Shown here one piece after another: positions 7,935-17,012 of a stretch of 64,000 nucleotides of DNA. This DNA comes from Rhodococcus sovatensis (GTDB lineage Bacteria; Actinomycetota; Actinomycetes; Mycobacteriales; Mycobacteriaceae), in NCBI RefSeq assembly GCF_037327425.1, contig NZ_CP147846.1, positions 1 through 64,000 of the forward strand, written 5' to 3'. The position numbers and the translations under genes are program-made. Each line of letters starts with the position of its first letter. Within the stretch, counting starts at the first letter, position 1. The notes below the pieces were generated by a model that worked only from the letters and a program-made list of their open reading frames with translations, was not told where the DNA came from and searched no databases.

Positions 7935-10226
7935 ATGTTCGATACAGGGAATGCGGCGGGTACCTCCACCAGCCACAACACCGCGATAAATCCGTCGGTG
8001 GATGCGGCGGTCAGTGATGCCTGTGTAGCCGGATTGTCGGTGTTCGCTGCCCGCTGCCGATCGAGGGAGAACCGTTCCCGCGCACAGATGGTGGAAACAG
8101 TGTGCGAGATCGCCGAAATCCGGTTCGCCGACGCCGAGGACCGCGACGGCGATGCGTTGACGGTGATGCGGTCCGTGGTCTGCGAAGTAGCGGCAGCACT
8201 CGGGGTCTCCCAACGCGTCGCGCGTCCACTCGTCGATGTCGGATTGACCCTGAACAGGCTGCCACTGACAGCGCTACGGATGGTCTGCGGAGTCCTCGAC
8301 TGGGCACGAGTGACCGCGATCGCATCGGTACTCGGCAAAGCCTGCAATGACACCATCGACGCCCTCGAATTCGAGGCCCTCGCGCTCGCCGAGACGGTCG
8401 GTCCGCGGATCCTGCGGCTGATGCTGTGGCAGATGTGGATGGACTACGACCCACAAGAAGCCTCCAGGGTGCGCTCGGCATCGGTGAAGGGGCAACGCGG
8501 ACTGTCGGTCACCCAGGAAGGAGACGGATCTTCACAGCTCAAGGTCACCATGACCGACGTCGAAGGCGCCGAAGCGGAAGCGTTGATCGAAGAACTGGTC
8601 GGATCGGTCTGCGCTCAGGACCCGCGGTCGGCACGGGAATTACGCGTCGATGCACTGCTGGCGTTGCTGCACGGCGAGCACGCTCTGCAGTGCCGCTGCG
8701 ATCGCGGTGAGCAGTGTCCGCAGTACGGGGTCGCTGATCTCCCCGACGGCCGCCGGGGGCATCTGATCCAGATCCTGATCGAAGTCGAAACGTTGCTCGG
8801 GTTGAGCCAGACTCCCGCAGTCCTCGCCGACGGAACACCACTGGATCCGGAGTTGGCGCGGATGCTCGCCGAAGACGGAAAATGGCAAGCCCTACTGGTG
8901 GAACTGACCCAATCCGAGGCCTTCCACAACGCCCGCCGAACACAGTCGCCCGGGGATGCGAATACAACACCGGGCACCGACACCGACAGCGACGAGCCAG
9001 ACGACAACGATGAACCGGACAACGGTGAACCGGACGACGAAGATCCGGACGACGACAGTGGCGGCCCGCGGGGTGGCGGTGGTCCAGACGATGACGGTGG
9101 CGGCCCGGACGACGATGGCCCGCAGGGTGGCGGTGGTCCAGACGATGACGGTGGCGGCCCGGACGACGATGGCCCGCAGGGTGGCGGTGGCCCGGACGAT
9201 GACGGTGGCAGCCCGGACGATGACGGCGCCCCGGACGACGGTGATCCTGACGACGGTGGCCCCCACACGGGGAGCGGGTCGGGCACCGGTCCGGCCCGAA
9301 AGACGAACTCCGCGAACGACACCACCACACCGCCCGAGAAACCCAAACCCGATACGGCGAGCGGGCCCGACCCGGAAGCTGCAGCCGGGCCGACCAGCCG
9401 CGGCGCCCGAGTATGGCGACTACTCTTCCGCGGCCGCATCAGACCCGCCGCCACCGTCCCGGCGCACCGACCCACCACCACCAAACAACACCACCGCGGC
9501 CACCGCACCGGCAGAGCCGCCGGCACCGGCAGGACCCCCGGAGGCCACTACGCACGCGCACAACTGATCACCGCACTCCTGACCGCGATCACCGACAACC
9601 CCGCCCTCGCCGCCGGATCCCACCCCGACGGACACGGCGGCCACACCAGCCCACCCCCAGGAGCACTGACCTACCGACCCAGCTCCGAACTCGCCGCCCG
9701 CATCCGCATGACCTACAGCACCTGCACCCACCCCGGCTGCGACATCCCCTCCACCCGCTGCCAACTCGACCACATCGTCCCCTACAACCACACCGACCCC
9801 CGACACGGCGGCTGGAGCATCGAAGAAAACCTCCACCCCGTCTGCACCGGCCACCACCAACTCAAAACCACCAAAACCTTCACCGCCGCCATGCTCACCG
9901 GCGGCGCGATCCTCTGGACCAGCCCCGCCGGCCTCCGCACGATCACCCTCCCCAACCTCGGCTGCCCCACACCACCCCGCACCCGAAAACGAGCCCGAAA
10001 AAACACCACACCCGACACAACCACCCCCGACCTCACCACCGCCACCTGGTGGGAAACCAACATGCCCCCACACACCACCCCACCCACCCGCACCGACCTC
10101 AACACCGCCCACACCGACACCGCCCGCACCCGAATCCGCATACTCCGCCGACACTTCCGACAACACAAACACATCCACAAACTCCGCACACAACACGAAA
10201 AAGCCAACGAACCCCCACCCTTCTAG
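7935..10226 (+). CDS. DUF222/HNH endonuclease-like protein (13E12 repeat family)
   Basis: A 763-residue protein starting MFDTGNAAGTS. Residues about 20-310 match the DUF222 (13E12) domain common in mycobacteria and rhodococci. A low-complexity linker of Asp/Gly/Pro (about 340-460) follows, then a second, Thr/His/Arg-rich stretch, then an HNH nuclease module near 595-655: CTHPGCDIPSTRCQLDHIVP with the second half ENLHPVCTGHHQLKT. The Cys pairs and His residues expected for a zinc-stabilised HNH are present. A further 100 residues rich in Thr, Arg and His follow. 13E12 genes occur in multiple copies per genome and are thought to be mobile or homing-like, but their function is unproven. From about 9440 the DNA shifts to an extreme C-rich, A/C-alternating composition. 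Confidence 0.88.
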   Translation: MFDTGNAAGTSTSHNTAINPSVDAAVSDACVAGLSVFAARCRSRENRSRAQMVETVCEIAEIRFADAEDRDGDALTVMRSVVCEVAAALGVSQRVARPLVDVGLTLNRLPLTALRMVCGVLDWARVTAIASVLGKACNDTIDALEFEALALAETVGPRILRLMLWQMWMDYDPQEASRVRSASVKGQRGLSVTQEGDGSSQLKVTMTDVEGAEAEALIEELVGSVCAQDPRSARELRVDALLALLHGEHALQCRCDRGEQCPQYGVADLPDGRRGHLIQILIEVETLLGLSQTPAVLADGTPLDPELARMLAEDGKWQALLVELTQSEAFHNARRTQSPGDANTTPGTDTDSDEPDDNDEPDNGEPDDEDPDDDSGGPRGGGGPDDDGGGPDDDGPQGGGGPDDDGGGPDDDGPQGGGGPDDDGGSPDDDGAPDDGDPDDGGPHTGSGSGTGPARKTNSANDTTTPPEKPKPDTASGPDPEAAAGPTSRGARVWRLLFRGRIRPAATVPAHRPTTTKQHHRGHRTGRAAGTGRTPGGHYARAQLITALLTAITDNPALAAGSHPDGHGGHTSPPPGALTYRPSSELAARIRMTYSTCTHPGCDIPSTRCQLDHIVPYNHTDPRHGGWSIEENLHPVCTGHHQLKTTKTFTAAMLTGGAILWTSPAGLRTITLPNLGCPTPPRTRKRARKNTTPDTTTPDLTTATWWETNMPPHTTPPTRTDLNTAHTDTARTRIRILRRHFRQHKHIHKLRTQHEKANEPPPF
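9072..9225 (+). repeat. 54-bp in-frame tandem repeat in the DUF222/HNH gene
   Basis: The sequence has a clear 54-bp period (matching positions 9074, 9128 and 9182), with two near-perfect copies and a decaying third. Each unit encodes 18 residues of Gly, Pro and Asp. The period is a multiple of three, so copy-number change would keep the frame. It forms the acidic linker between the DUF222 and HNH parts. Confidence 0.85.
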
Positions 10227-10771
10227 CAGAGAGAGGGAGACAGCAGATTTCAGTGCTCGACGTCAGGGGTCGAGCATTGAATCCTGTCAATTTCGGCACG
10301 TACCGCGGCATGCTGGAAATCGCGCAGTGCTGCGGTGACCGCAACGCGAGAGGCGACTTCCTGGAACAAGTCGAGCGTGTACTCCAGCGCGATCCGGCTC
10401 TCGGCTAGACCGAATGCGGCCCAGCACTTTTCGAGGCGTTGCTGAATGTCGGTGTCCATCCACTGGCGCATCCTGGTGCCGAGGTATCGAACGTCGTGCG
10501 CGTCGCCGTGCCGGAGAGAGTGGTCACACTCGATCATCCGCAGCAGCTCTGCCTTCAAGTCGTTGTCGCGTACTTTGACCGACCACGGTTCTTGTCGGAC
10601 AATCGCTTTGGCGACCATGAGGGCAGCCGCATAGGCCCAGTTCACACATTCGTCGAACATCGCTTGATCGGGTGTCTCCGGCGGTCGCCGAACGAGCTGC
10701 AAACCGGCGGCTTCGTCGTCCTTGTCGAGCAAGATGGTGAAGGGACGATCGTAGGTGCCACGTTCGTCTAG

Positions 10772-11755
10772 AGCGTGTCTCTTAAATTGGGTCCGTTTTC
10801 GTTTTCATCGCCGGGCGGTGGTTGTGGTTGCGGGAGTGCAGAACTGCCGCGCACAGGACAACGCCCCCGAGGAATGTCATGGCGTACTTGTCATATCGAG
10901 TGGCCACACCACGCCACTGTTTGAGCCGCCCGAAGCCACGCTCGACGGTGTTGCGGTGCTTGTACATCGTCGGATCGAAACCCGGTGGACGACCACCGGC
11001 GGACCCCTTGTCGGCCCGTCGCTGCTTCTGGTCGCTGCGCTCGGGAATGGTGTGTTTGATCTTGCGGCGACGCAGTTCGGTGCGGGTACTGGGATGGGTG
11101 TACGCCTTGTCGGCGAGCAATCGGTAGTCCTGGTCCCCACCGGCAGCTCGGTGGGCATCGAGCAACGGCACCAACTGTGGATTGTCCCCGGCTTGCCCAC
11201 CGGTCAGCAGCATCGTCACCGGCGAGCACGTCAGGTCGGTCAGTGCATGGATCTTCGTGGTGAATCCTCCGCGAGATCGACCCAACGCGTGGTCAGCGGG
11301 TTCGTCGACGGATTTCTTGTAATTCGACAAGGCCCCCTGTGAGAGTGTCGGCTCGCGCACCGGCCGCATGCTGATGCGCCCGGACGCTGGTCGAGTCGAT
11401 CGAGAGCACCGCCCCGATATCGCCGTCGAGTTCTTCCGGGTCGAGACCGAACACCTCGGCCACCGCGGCAAGCATCTCGTCGTAGGTGCCATCGAAGGAC
11501 CATCGGTGGTGGCGTTTCCACACCGTCTGCCACGGACCGAAGTCCTCCGGCAGATCTCGCCACGGACACCCGGTACGGAATCGGTATGCGATGCCCTCCA
11601 GAATTCGCCGGTGCTCGGCGAACCGCCGCCCACGTTTTCCCACGTCGGTGGGTATCACTGGCTCGACGATCTCCCAGAACTCGTCACTGATCACTCCCAC
11701 GCGCGTCATCGAAATATCATCGCTGACAGCACCTCTCAAATTTGGGAGACACGCT
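10772..11755 (-). mobile_element. IS5-family insertion sequence, copy 1 (984 bp)
   Basis: The ends are imperfect inverted repeats beginning AGCGTGTCTC on both sides. The element is flanked by a duplicated CTAG (10768-10771 and 11756-11759), matching the YTAR target of IS5-type elements. It is present again, apparently identical, at 40520-41503. It splits the adenylyltransferase-like gene and encodes one transposase spread over two frames on the minus strand. Confidence 0.92.
10782..11709 (-). CDS. IS5-family transposase in two frames (copy 1)
   Basis: The first frame (11293-11709, start MTRVGVISDEFWEIVEP) carries the DUF4096-type N-terminal domain and the first catalytic Asp in LSIDSTSVRAHQHAAGAR. 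It stops at 11293. The second frame, offset by +1 and open down to 10782, carries the second Asp (YRLLADKAYTHPSTR) and the Glu (KHRNTVERGFGRLKQW) of the DDE triad. The triad can only be assembled if ribosomes change frame in the overlap. A run of five G in the overlap, about 11334-11338, is one possible slip point. Alternatively both copies descend from a frameshifted parent. The same offset is found in the second copy, so it is not a fresh mutation in one of them. Confidence 0.85.
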
Positions 11756-12196
11756 CTAGGAAACCGACGAGCGTGAAGTCGATCTTTCCTCCGACGTAGT
11801 AGACGAGCCTGGTCGGTTGGTCGTCACCGTTCGTGAGACGCTCGACTGCGAGCACCTCCCCGAGCGAGTTCCACCAGGAATCGTCTTGTTCCAAAGGTGC
11901 GGTGCGAAGTACGTGCAACTCGATGTCGCGATCCGACAACTCGTGAAGGGCGCCCGAGGCAGCCGATCCCGTCAGAACGACGGTCCTCACATTTGGATCC
12001 TTCGCTGCCCACGTCACGATCCGTTCGAGTACTGCCCGATAGTCCACGGAGTCATGATGCGCTGCTGAACGGACCGAGTCCACAGACCGGGCTGACGGGT
12101 ATCCCGGTTGGCGGACGGCGCTGCGATACGTCGGCTCCAAGAGATCGGTCTCAGAGGTCTGCGACATTTGCGTCGCTGCTGATAGTCTCCTATTCC

Positions 12197-12865
12197 ATGC
12201 GAGACGGGAATAGCCCAGGCAAGGTGGACGTGTACGACTCCTTGGCTACCGTGGTCAAGGCGCTCGGGCACGGCAAGCGGTTGGAGTTGATCGAACTTCT
12301 CGCGCAGGGCGAGCATTCGGTGGATGCGTTGGCCAGGTTGTCGGATACCGCTCTGACCACCATCTCGGCGCATCTGCAGACGCTCAAGCATGCTGGTCTG
12401 GTCAAGACCCGTCGTGAGCGCACAACGGTCCACTACTCGCTCGCCGGTGACGACGTAGCGCAGTTGTACATCGCGTTCAAGCGAGTAGGCCTGCTTCGCT
12501 CACCGGTCCTGCGGGACGTCCTCGACAAGTATCTGTCGGGCCACGATGCGGTCGACGGTGGACCGACGATCGACGCGACGGCGGTCACCACGGACATGAC
12601 GGTCATCGACGTACGACCGGTGGATGAATATGACACCGCCCACTTCCCGAACGCGGTGTCGATTCCGTTGTCCGAACTGCCCGAGCGGTATCGCGAGATC
12701 CCTACCGGCGCTCACGTCGTCGTCTACTGTCGCGGTGAATTCTGTCGACTGGCCCGTGAGGCCGCCCAATGGCTACGGGACAACGGATTCGACGCCAAGG
12801 CCATGGACGAGGGCGTCATCGAATGGCGATCGAGCAAGGTAGTGAACCTCGATGTCAGCGCCTGA
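12197..12865 (+). CDS. ArsR-type HTH regulator fused to a rhodanese domain
   Basis: A 222-residue protein. Residues about 10-90 are an ArsR winged helix (LGHGKRLELIELLAQGEHSV, then the recognition helix in TTISAHLQTLKHAGLVKTRR). Residues about 118-215 are a rhodanese domain with the active Cys in VVVYCRGEFCRLA. Such fusions in actinobacteria are thought to sense persulfide, sulfane sulfur or thiol stress through the rhodanese Cys. No ArsR metal-site motif is visible. The MFS gene starts inside its last codons (14-bp overlap), so it is probably the regulator or partner of that transporter. Confidence 0.9.
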   Translation: MRDGNSPGKVDVYDSLATVVKALGHGKRLELIELLAQGEHSVDALARLSDTALTTISAHLQTLKHAGLVKTRRERTTVHYSLAGDDVAQLYIAFKRVGLLRSPVLRDVLDKYLSGHDAVDGGPTIDATAVTTDMTVIDVRPVDEYDTAHFPNAVSIPLSELPERYREIPTGAHVVVYCRGEFCRLAREAAQWLRDNGFDAKAMDEGVIEWRSSKVVNLDVSA

Positions 12866-14147
12866 CGCAACCAGCGAAGCGGCCCGCATAGCCGGTGACG
12901 ACGCCGCGCGCCGCACCGTGCAACGGCGAGTATTGACCGTCGTCGTGTTCAGCCAAATCCTTGGCGGTGCAGGACTTGCCGCCGGTATCACCGTCGGTGC
13001 ACTGCTGGCGCAGGACATGCTCGGCACCGACAGCCTCGCGGGTCTGCCAGCCGGACTGTTCACCCTCGGCTCGGCCCTTGCAGCGTTCCTGGTCGGACGA
13101 GTCTCGCAAGCACACGGACGTAGGATCGGGCTGGCCGCTGGATTTGCGTTCGGTGGAGTCGGCGCGGTAGGCGTCGTCGCCTCCGCCGTCCTCGACAACG
13201 TGCTGCTGCTGTTCATCGCCCTGTTCGTCTATGGAGCCGGAACGGCCACGAACCTGCAAGCACGCTACGCCGGTACCGACCTAGCCCTGCCCACTCAACG
13301 CGGCACGGCAATCAGCATCGCCATGGTCTCGACCACCCTGGGAGCAGTAGCCGGTCCGAACCTCGTCGAACCACTTGGCGTTCTCGCCACAACCGTCGGC
13401 GTCCCCGCGTTGGCCGGGCCTTTCCTCCTGGCAGCAGTGGTCTACCTCGCCGCAGGTGCCGTCCTGTTCGCGTTCTTGCGACCCGATCCGCTGCTCATTG
13501 CTCGCCACCTACCCCGCCCAACACCCGATGACCCCGTCACGCGCAGCAACACGTCCGGGGTCAGCGACGAGGCGGGTCGAAAGCCGATCCCGCCACGCGA
13601 CACCGGAGTCGCCGTCGGCGCCACCGTCATGGTGCTGACTCAAATCGCGATGATCGCAATCATGACCATGACACCGGTGCACATGCGCGCGCACGGCCAC
13701 GGCCTCGGCGAGGTGGGCCTGGTCATCGGAATACACGTCGGGGCAATGTATCTGCCGTCTCTGATCACTGGCCGACTCGTCGATACAGTTGGCCGCGTAC
13801 CGATGGCCATCGCATCAGGAGTGACACTGCTCGGGGCAGGAGTAACCGCCGCCCTCGCCCCCGCCGATTCTCTCGGACTGTTGATCCTCGCTCTTGCCCT
13901 CCTCGGGCTGGGGTGGAACTTCGGACTGATCGCCGGCACAGCGCTCGTCGTCGACGCCACAGAACCCGAATCACGCGCGAAAGTTCAAGGATCGGTCGAC
14001 GTACTGATCGCCCTGGCCGGAGCAGGAGGCGGCGCGCTGTCCGGAGTCGTCGTCGCGGGCACCAGCTACGCGACACTGTCCCTGGCGGGCGGCGTCCTGT
14101 CACTGGTGCTGATCCCCGTCGTACTCTATGCACGTCGAATCCACTGA
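12852..14147 (+). CDS. MFS transporter
   Basis: A 431-residue protein with 12 predicted hydrophobic segments. It begins MSAPDATSEAARIAGDDAAR before the first helix at about residue 22. The MFS loop between helices 2 and 3 is present as GRVSQAHGRRIGL. A charged cytoplasmic loop lies at about 215-250, followed by a second six-helix half starting around 255. It overlaps the ArsR-rhodanese gene by 14 bp, which indicates a two-gene operon. The substrate is unknown; sulfur-containing or toxic compounds would fit the regulator but that is inference. Its last codons form the first unit of a 19-bp tandem repeat. Confidence 0.87.
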   Translation: MSAPDATSEAARIAGDDAARRTVQRRVLTVVVFSQILGGAGLAAGITVGALLAQDMLGTDSLAGLPAGLFTLGSALAAFLVGRVSQAHGRRIGLAAGFAFGGVGAVGVVASAVLDNVLLLFIALFVYGAGTATNLQARYAGTDLALPTQRGTAISIAMVSTTLGAVAGPNLVEPLGVLATTVGVPALAGPFLLAAVVYLAAGAVLFAFLRPDPLLIARHLPRPTPDDPVTRSNTSGVSDEAGRKPIPPRDTGVAVGATVMVLTQIAMIAIMTMTPVHMRAHGHGLGEVGLVIGIHVGAMYLPSLITGRLVDTVGRVPMAIASGVTLLGAGVTAALAPADSLGLLILALALLGLGWNFGLIAGTALVVDATEPESRAKVQGSVDVLIALAGAGGGALSGVVVAGTSYATLSLAGGVLSLVLIPVVLYARRIH

Positions 14148-14200
14148 CGCACGTCGAATTCACTGACGCACGTCGAATTCACTGACGCACGTCGGGTTCG
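14130..14200 (+). repeat. 19-bp tandem repeat spanning the MFS stop codon
   Basis: The unit GCACGTCGAATTCACTGAC occurs at 14130-14148 (one mismatch), 14149-14167 and 14168-14186, with a partial fourth at 14187-14200. The first unit encodes the last residues and TGA stop of the MFS gene, so later units repeat that gene end out in the intergenic region. Confidence 0.92.
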
Positions 14201-14320
14201 TCTCACACGAGGTCGTGGCGGGACGACTGAAAGGTCAAGCCGGGCGCAGTTACGCTACTGCCCTGATCGTCGACGCTGCCTGAGCTCAATGCTGGCGTGC
14301 AGATCGCAACCGTAACCAGC

Positions 14321-15265
14321 TCAATTCCTCGACACCAGTGACCGCACGAAGAACATCAGGTTCGCCGGGCGCTCAGCGAGACGCCGCATGAAGTATCCGT
14401 ACCACTGATTGCCGTACGGAACGTAGACGCGCAGCTGCTTGCCGTCCGCGACGAGGCGCGCTTGCTCCGCGTCGCGGATCCCGTACAGCATCTGGTACTC
14501 GTAGCTCGACACGTCACGGCCAGCTGCCCGAGCGAATCGGTCTGCGGCGTCGATCATCTCGGGATCATGCGAGGCAACCATCGGGTAGCCGTCACCCTCC
14601 ATGAGGATTTGCAGGCACCGAACGTACGAGTCGCTGACGTCGACGGGTTTCTGAAACGCGACGGAGGCCGGCTCGTTGTATGCGCCCTTGCACAGACGAA
14701 TTCGCGACCGCGGACCGGAGAACTCGTGGCAATCCTGCTCGGTGCGTTTCAGGTACGCCTGCAGGACCGTACCTAGATCGGGGAAGTCGACCCGGAGCTC
14801 CCGAACGATCGACAGCGTCGAATCCGTGCTCGTGTGATCCTCGGCGTCAACCGTCACCCACACGCCCACCTGCTCGGCCTTCGCACAGATTGTCCGTGCA
14901 TTCGCCAAGGCCAGCGACCTGTCGATTCCCTGGCCCAACGCCGACAACTTCAGCGATATCTCCAGCGAACGAGGCGCTGCATCCATCGTCGAGTACGACT
15001 GCAACAGAGATAGATAGGCGTCGACGGTCGCCTGCGCCTGGGCTGAATCCACAGTGTCCTCGCCGAGGTAGTCGACGGAGACGAATCGTCCGGAATTCAC
15101 CAACGCCAGCACCGCGGCTACGGCGTCGGGCTCGGATTCCCCTGCGACGAAACGGTCGACGAGCTTCCTGGTGATGCGCATCCTGCTCATCGCACCCTCG
15201 AGCCGAGGTGACCGAGCGGCGGCCAGTAGTGCAGGTCGCAGCGGGTTGTTGAGCACAGTCGTCAT
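14321..15265 (-). CDS. putB: Proline dehydrogenase
   Basis: A 314-residue monofunctional proline dehydrogenase that oxidises proline to pyrroline-5-carboxylate with FAD, feeding electrons to the respiratory chain. Family motifs are visible: SLEISLKLSALGQGID, IRLCKGAYNEP and near the C-terminus QLRVYVPYGNQWYGYFMRRL with the Arg pair that binds the proline carboxylate. Length is as expected for the actinobacterial single-function form. It starts inside the stop region of the upstream pruA gene (4-bp overlap), so the two enzymes of proline catabolism are translationally coupled. The 174-bp gap on its left holds the 19-bp repeat and no gene. Confidence 0.95.
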   Translation of the reverse strand: MTTVLNNPLRPALLAAARSPRLEGAMSRMRITRKLVDRFVAGESEPDAVAAVLALVNSGRFVSVDYLGEDTVDSAQAQATVDAYLSLLQSYSTMDAAPRSLEISLKLSALGQGIDRSLALANARTICAKAEQVGVWVTVDAEDHTSTDSTLSIVRELRVDFPDLGTVLQAYLKRTEQDCHEFSGPRSRIRLCKGAYNEPASVAFQKPVDVSDSYVRCLQILMEGDGYPMVASHDPEMIDAADRFARAAGRDVSSYEYQMLYGIRDAEQARLVADGKQLRVYVPYGNQWYGYFMRRLAERPANLMFFVRSLVSRN

Positions 15266-16911
15266 TTCGATCCCTCGCCGTCCTGGTGCGGGTAGCGGTG
15301 ATCGGTCGCCGCCACGAAGGTCTCCTTGACGGTGCGAGCCGACGACCAGCGAAGCAGGTTCTGCGGCGAACCCGCTTTGTCATTGGTTCCCGATGCTCGG
15401 GCGCCACCGAAGGGCTGTTGGCCGACGACGGCTCCGGTGGGCTTGTCGTTGATGTAGAAGTTGCCTGCCGCGAAACGCAATGCCTTGTGTGCGGCGTCGA
15501 CCGCACCACGATCGTTCGCGATGACCGCACCGGTGAGTGCATATTTCGATCCGGCGTCGACCTTCTTCAAGACCTCGGCGTAGGACCCCGGTACCGAATC
15601 GTCGTAGACATGAACCGCGAGAATGGGGCCGAAGTACTCGGTGTTGAATGCTTCGTCGCTAGGGTCGTCTCCGAGAAGCACTGTGGGGGAAACGAAATAG
15701 CCCTCGGAGTCGTCGCACGTTCCACCTGTCGCGACGGTGAGACTTGACGTCGACTTCGCGCGATCGAGCGCAGCTGCGTTGCGATCGAATGCACGCTTGT
15801 CGATGACGGCGCCGCCGTAGTTGGACAGGTCGGTCACGTCGCCGTACTTCAGCTGTGAGACCTGCTCGATGAACGGATCACCCATCTTCGCCCACACGGA
15901 CTTCGGTACGAACGCCCGCGACGCCGCGGAGCATTTCTGTCCCTGGTAATCGAACGCGCCGCGAATGAGCGCAGTCGTCAACACCTCAGGATCCGCGGAA
16001 CCGTGTGCGACGACGAAGTCCTTGCCACCGGTTTCGCCGACGAGCCTCGGGTAGGCGTCGTAGTTCGAGATGTTGTTGCCGACCTCGCGCCACAGGCGTT
16101 GGAAGGTGGGAGTGGAACCCGTGAAATGAATCCCCGCCAAACGCGAATCTGCGAGCGCAACTTCGGAGACGAGCGGGCCGTCACCGAGCACGAGGTTGAT
16201 GACTCCGGGCGGGAGGCCGGCTGCTTCGAGCAACTGCATTGTCAGGTACGCGGCGACGGCCTGGGTCGGCGACGGCTTCCACAACACCGTGTTGCCCATC
16301 AGCGCCGGCGCGGTCGGCAGATTGCCTGCAATTGCGGTGAAGTTGAACGGCGTGATCGCGTAGACGAACCCTTCGAGCGGCCGGTACTCGACGCGATTCC
16401 AGACGCCGGGCGAGGACACCGGCTGGTCCGCAAGAATCTGCCGGGCGAACGCGACATTGAACCGCCAGAAGTCGATGAGCTCACACGGTGCGTCGATCTC
16501 GGCCTGATACGCGGACTTGGACTGTCCGAGCATGGTGGCGGCTGCGATCTTCTCGCGCCACGGACCCGCCAACAGATCTGCGGCGCGAAGGAACACAGCG
16601 GCACGGTCGTCGAACGGGAGCTCTCGCCATGCGGGAGCCGCGGCCGTCGCCGACTCGATGGCGTCGCGCACGTCGTCGTGCGTTGCATTGGAAAAGCTGC
16701 CGATGACGGACGAGTGCCGATGTGGTTGTACGACGTTTTCACGAGGCCCACCAGCAGTGCGATGGACACCGCCGATGACCTGGTGAATCTCGGTCGGGTT
16801 GGACTGCAGCGAGTCGAGCTGGGTCCGGAGCCGGGTTCGCTCGGGGCTACCGGGCGCGTACGAGTTGACTGTTTCGTTGATCGGGGCTGGTACCGAGGTG
16901 ACGGCGTCCAT
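15262..16911 (-). CDS. pruA: L-glutamate gamma-semialdehyde dehydrogenase (1-pyrroline-5-carboxylate dehydrogenase)
   Basis: A 549-residue aldehyde dehydrogenase that converts glutamate semialdehyde, formed from pyrroline-5-carboxylate, to glutamate with NAD. The catalytic Cys is in YQGQKCSAASRAFVP, the catalytic Glu in RLVGETGGKDFVV and the NAD site in IHFTGSTPTFQRLW. Length and motifs match the group 1 delta-1-pyrroline-5-carboxylate dehydrogenases of actinobacteria. A strong GGAGG ribosome binding site precedes the ATG at 16911. It is the first gene of the pruA-putB operon and is divergent from a PucR-type regulator, the usual activator arrangement for proline use. Confidence 0.95.
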   Translation of the reverse strand: MDAVTSVPAPINETVNSYAPGSPERTRLRTQLDSLQSNPTEIHQVIGGVHRTAGGPRENVVQPHRHSSVIGSFSNATHDDVRDAIESATAAAPAWRELPFDDRAAVFLRAADLLAGPWREKIAAATMLGQSKSAYQAEIDAPCELIDFWRFNVAFARQILADQPVSSPGVWNRVEYRPLEGFVYAITPFNFTAIAGNLPTAPALMGNTVLWKPSPTQAVAAYLTMQLLEAAGLPPGVINLVLGDGPLVSEVALADSRLAGIHFTGSTPTFQRLWREVGNNISNYDAYPRLVGETGGKDFVVAHGSADPEVLTTALIRGAFDYQGQKCSAASRAFVPKSVWAKMGDPFIEQVSQLKYGDVTDLSNYGGAVIDKRAFDRNAAALDRAKSTSSLTVATGGTCDDSEGYFVSPTVLLGDDPSDEAFNTEYFGPILAVHVYDDSVPGSYAEVLKKVDAGSKYALTGAVIANDRGAVDAAHKALRFAAGNFYINDKPTGAVVGQQPFGGARASGTNDKAGSPQNLLRWSSARTVKETFVAATDHRYPHQDGEGSK

Positions 16912-17012
16912 GGCAGTCCTCCTTCTTCGATGGTGTTAGTGGCTATTGAAGTCGGATCCGTGCCGCTTGTATTCTTCCGATCGGCCAAAGAGAATAGGTC
17001 TATGTTGGTGAG
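16912..17012. promoter_or_regulatory. Divergent promoter region of pruA and the PucR-type regulator
   Basis: This 101-bp gap must contain both promoters. It holds an inverted repeat ATTCT/AGAAT (16971-16975 and 16991-16995) and, between them, the palindrome CCGATCGG (16977-16984). These are candidate binding sites for the regulator. No clear -10/-35 pair was assigned. Confidence 0.4.

Larger units (their letters stand above)
10250..12167 (-). pseudogene. Aminoglycoside 6-adenylyltransferase-like gene, interrupted by an IS element
   Basis: The N-terminal part (11756-12167) encodes a nucleotidyltransferase with the motif VLTGSAASGALHELSDRDIE (Gly-Ser and two Asp that would bind metal), ending DFTLVGFL at the IS border. 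The C-terminal part (10250-10771) encodes the helical half typical of streptomycin adenylyltransferases (AadK/ANT(6) family). If the 984-bp element and one copy of the CTAG duplication are removed, the two parts join in frame to read VGFL-DERGTYDRPF, with no base missing. The gene was therefore intact until insertion. The ATG at 12167 has no clear ribosome binding site. A start nearer the sequence DYRAVLERIV, about 40 codons in, would match family length better. Resistance activity is not demonstrated and the split gene is presumably inactive. Confidence 0.85.

Noticed and set aside
9072..9225. CRISPR-like array
   Set aside because: The 54-bp units are contiguous, in frame and code for Gly/Asp/Pro. 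There are no unique spacers.
9413..10408. Arg/His/Pro-rich frame overlapping the HNH gene on the same strand
   Set aside because: It is the shifted reading of the C-rich HNH region, with a composition made of a few residues and no domain.
11897..12196. N-terminal extension of the ArsR-rhodanese protein by 100 residues
   Set aside because: The extension runs antisense over the nucleotidyltransferase gene and lacks similarity to ArsR proteins. The ATG at 12197 starts just before the HTH domain.
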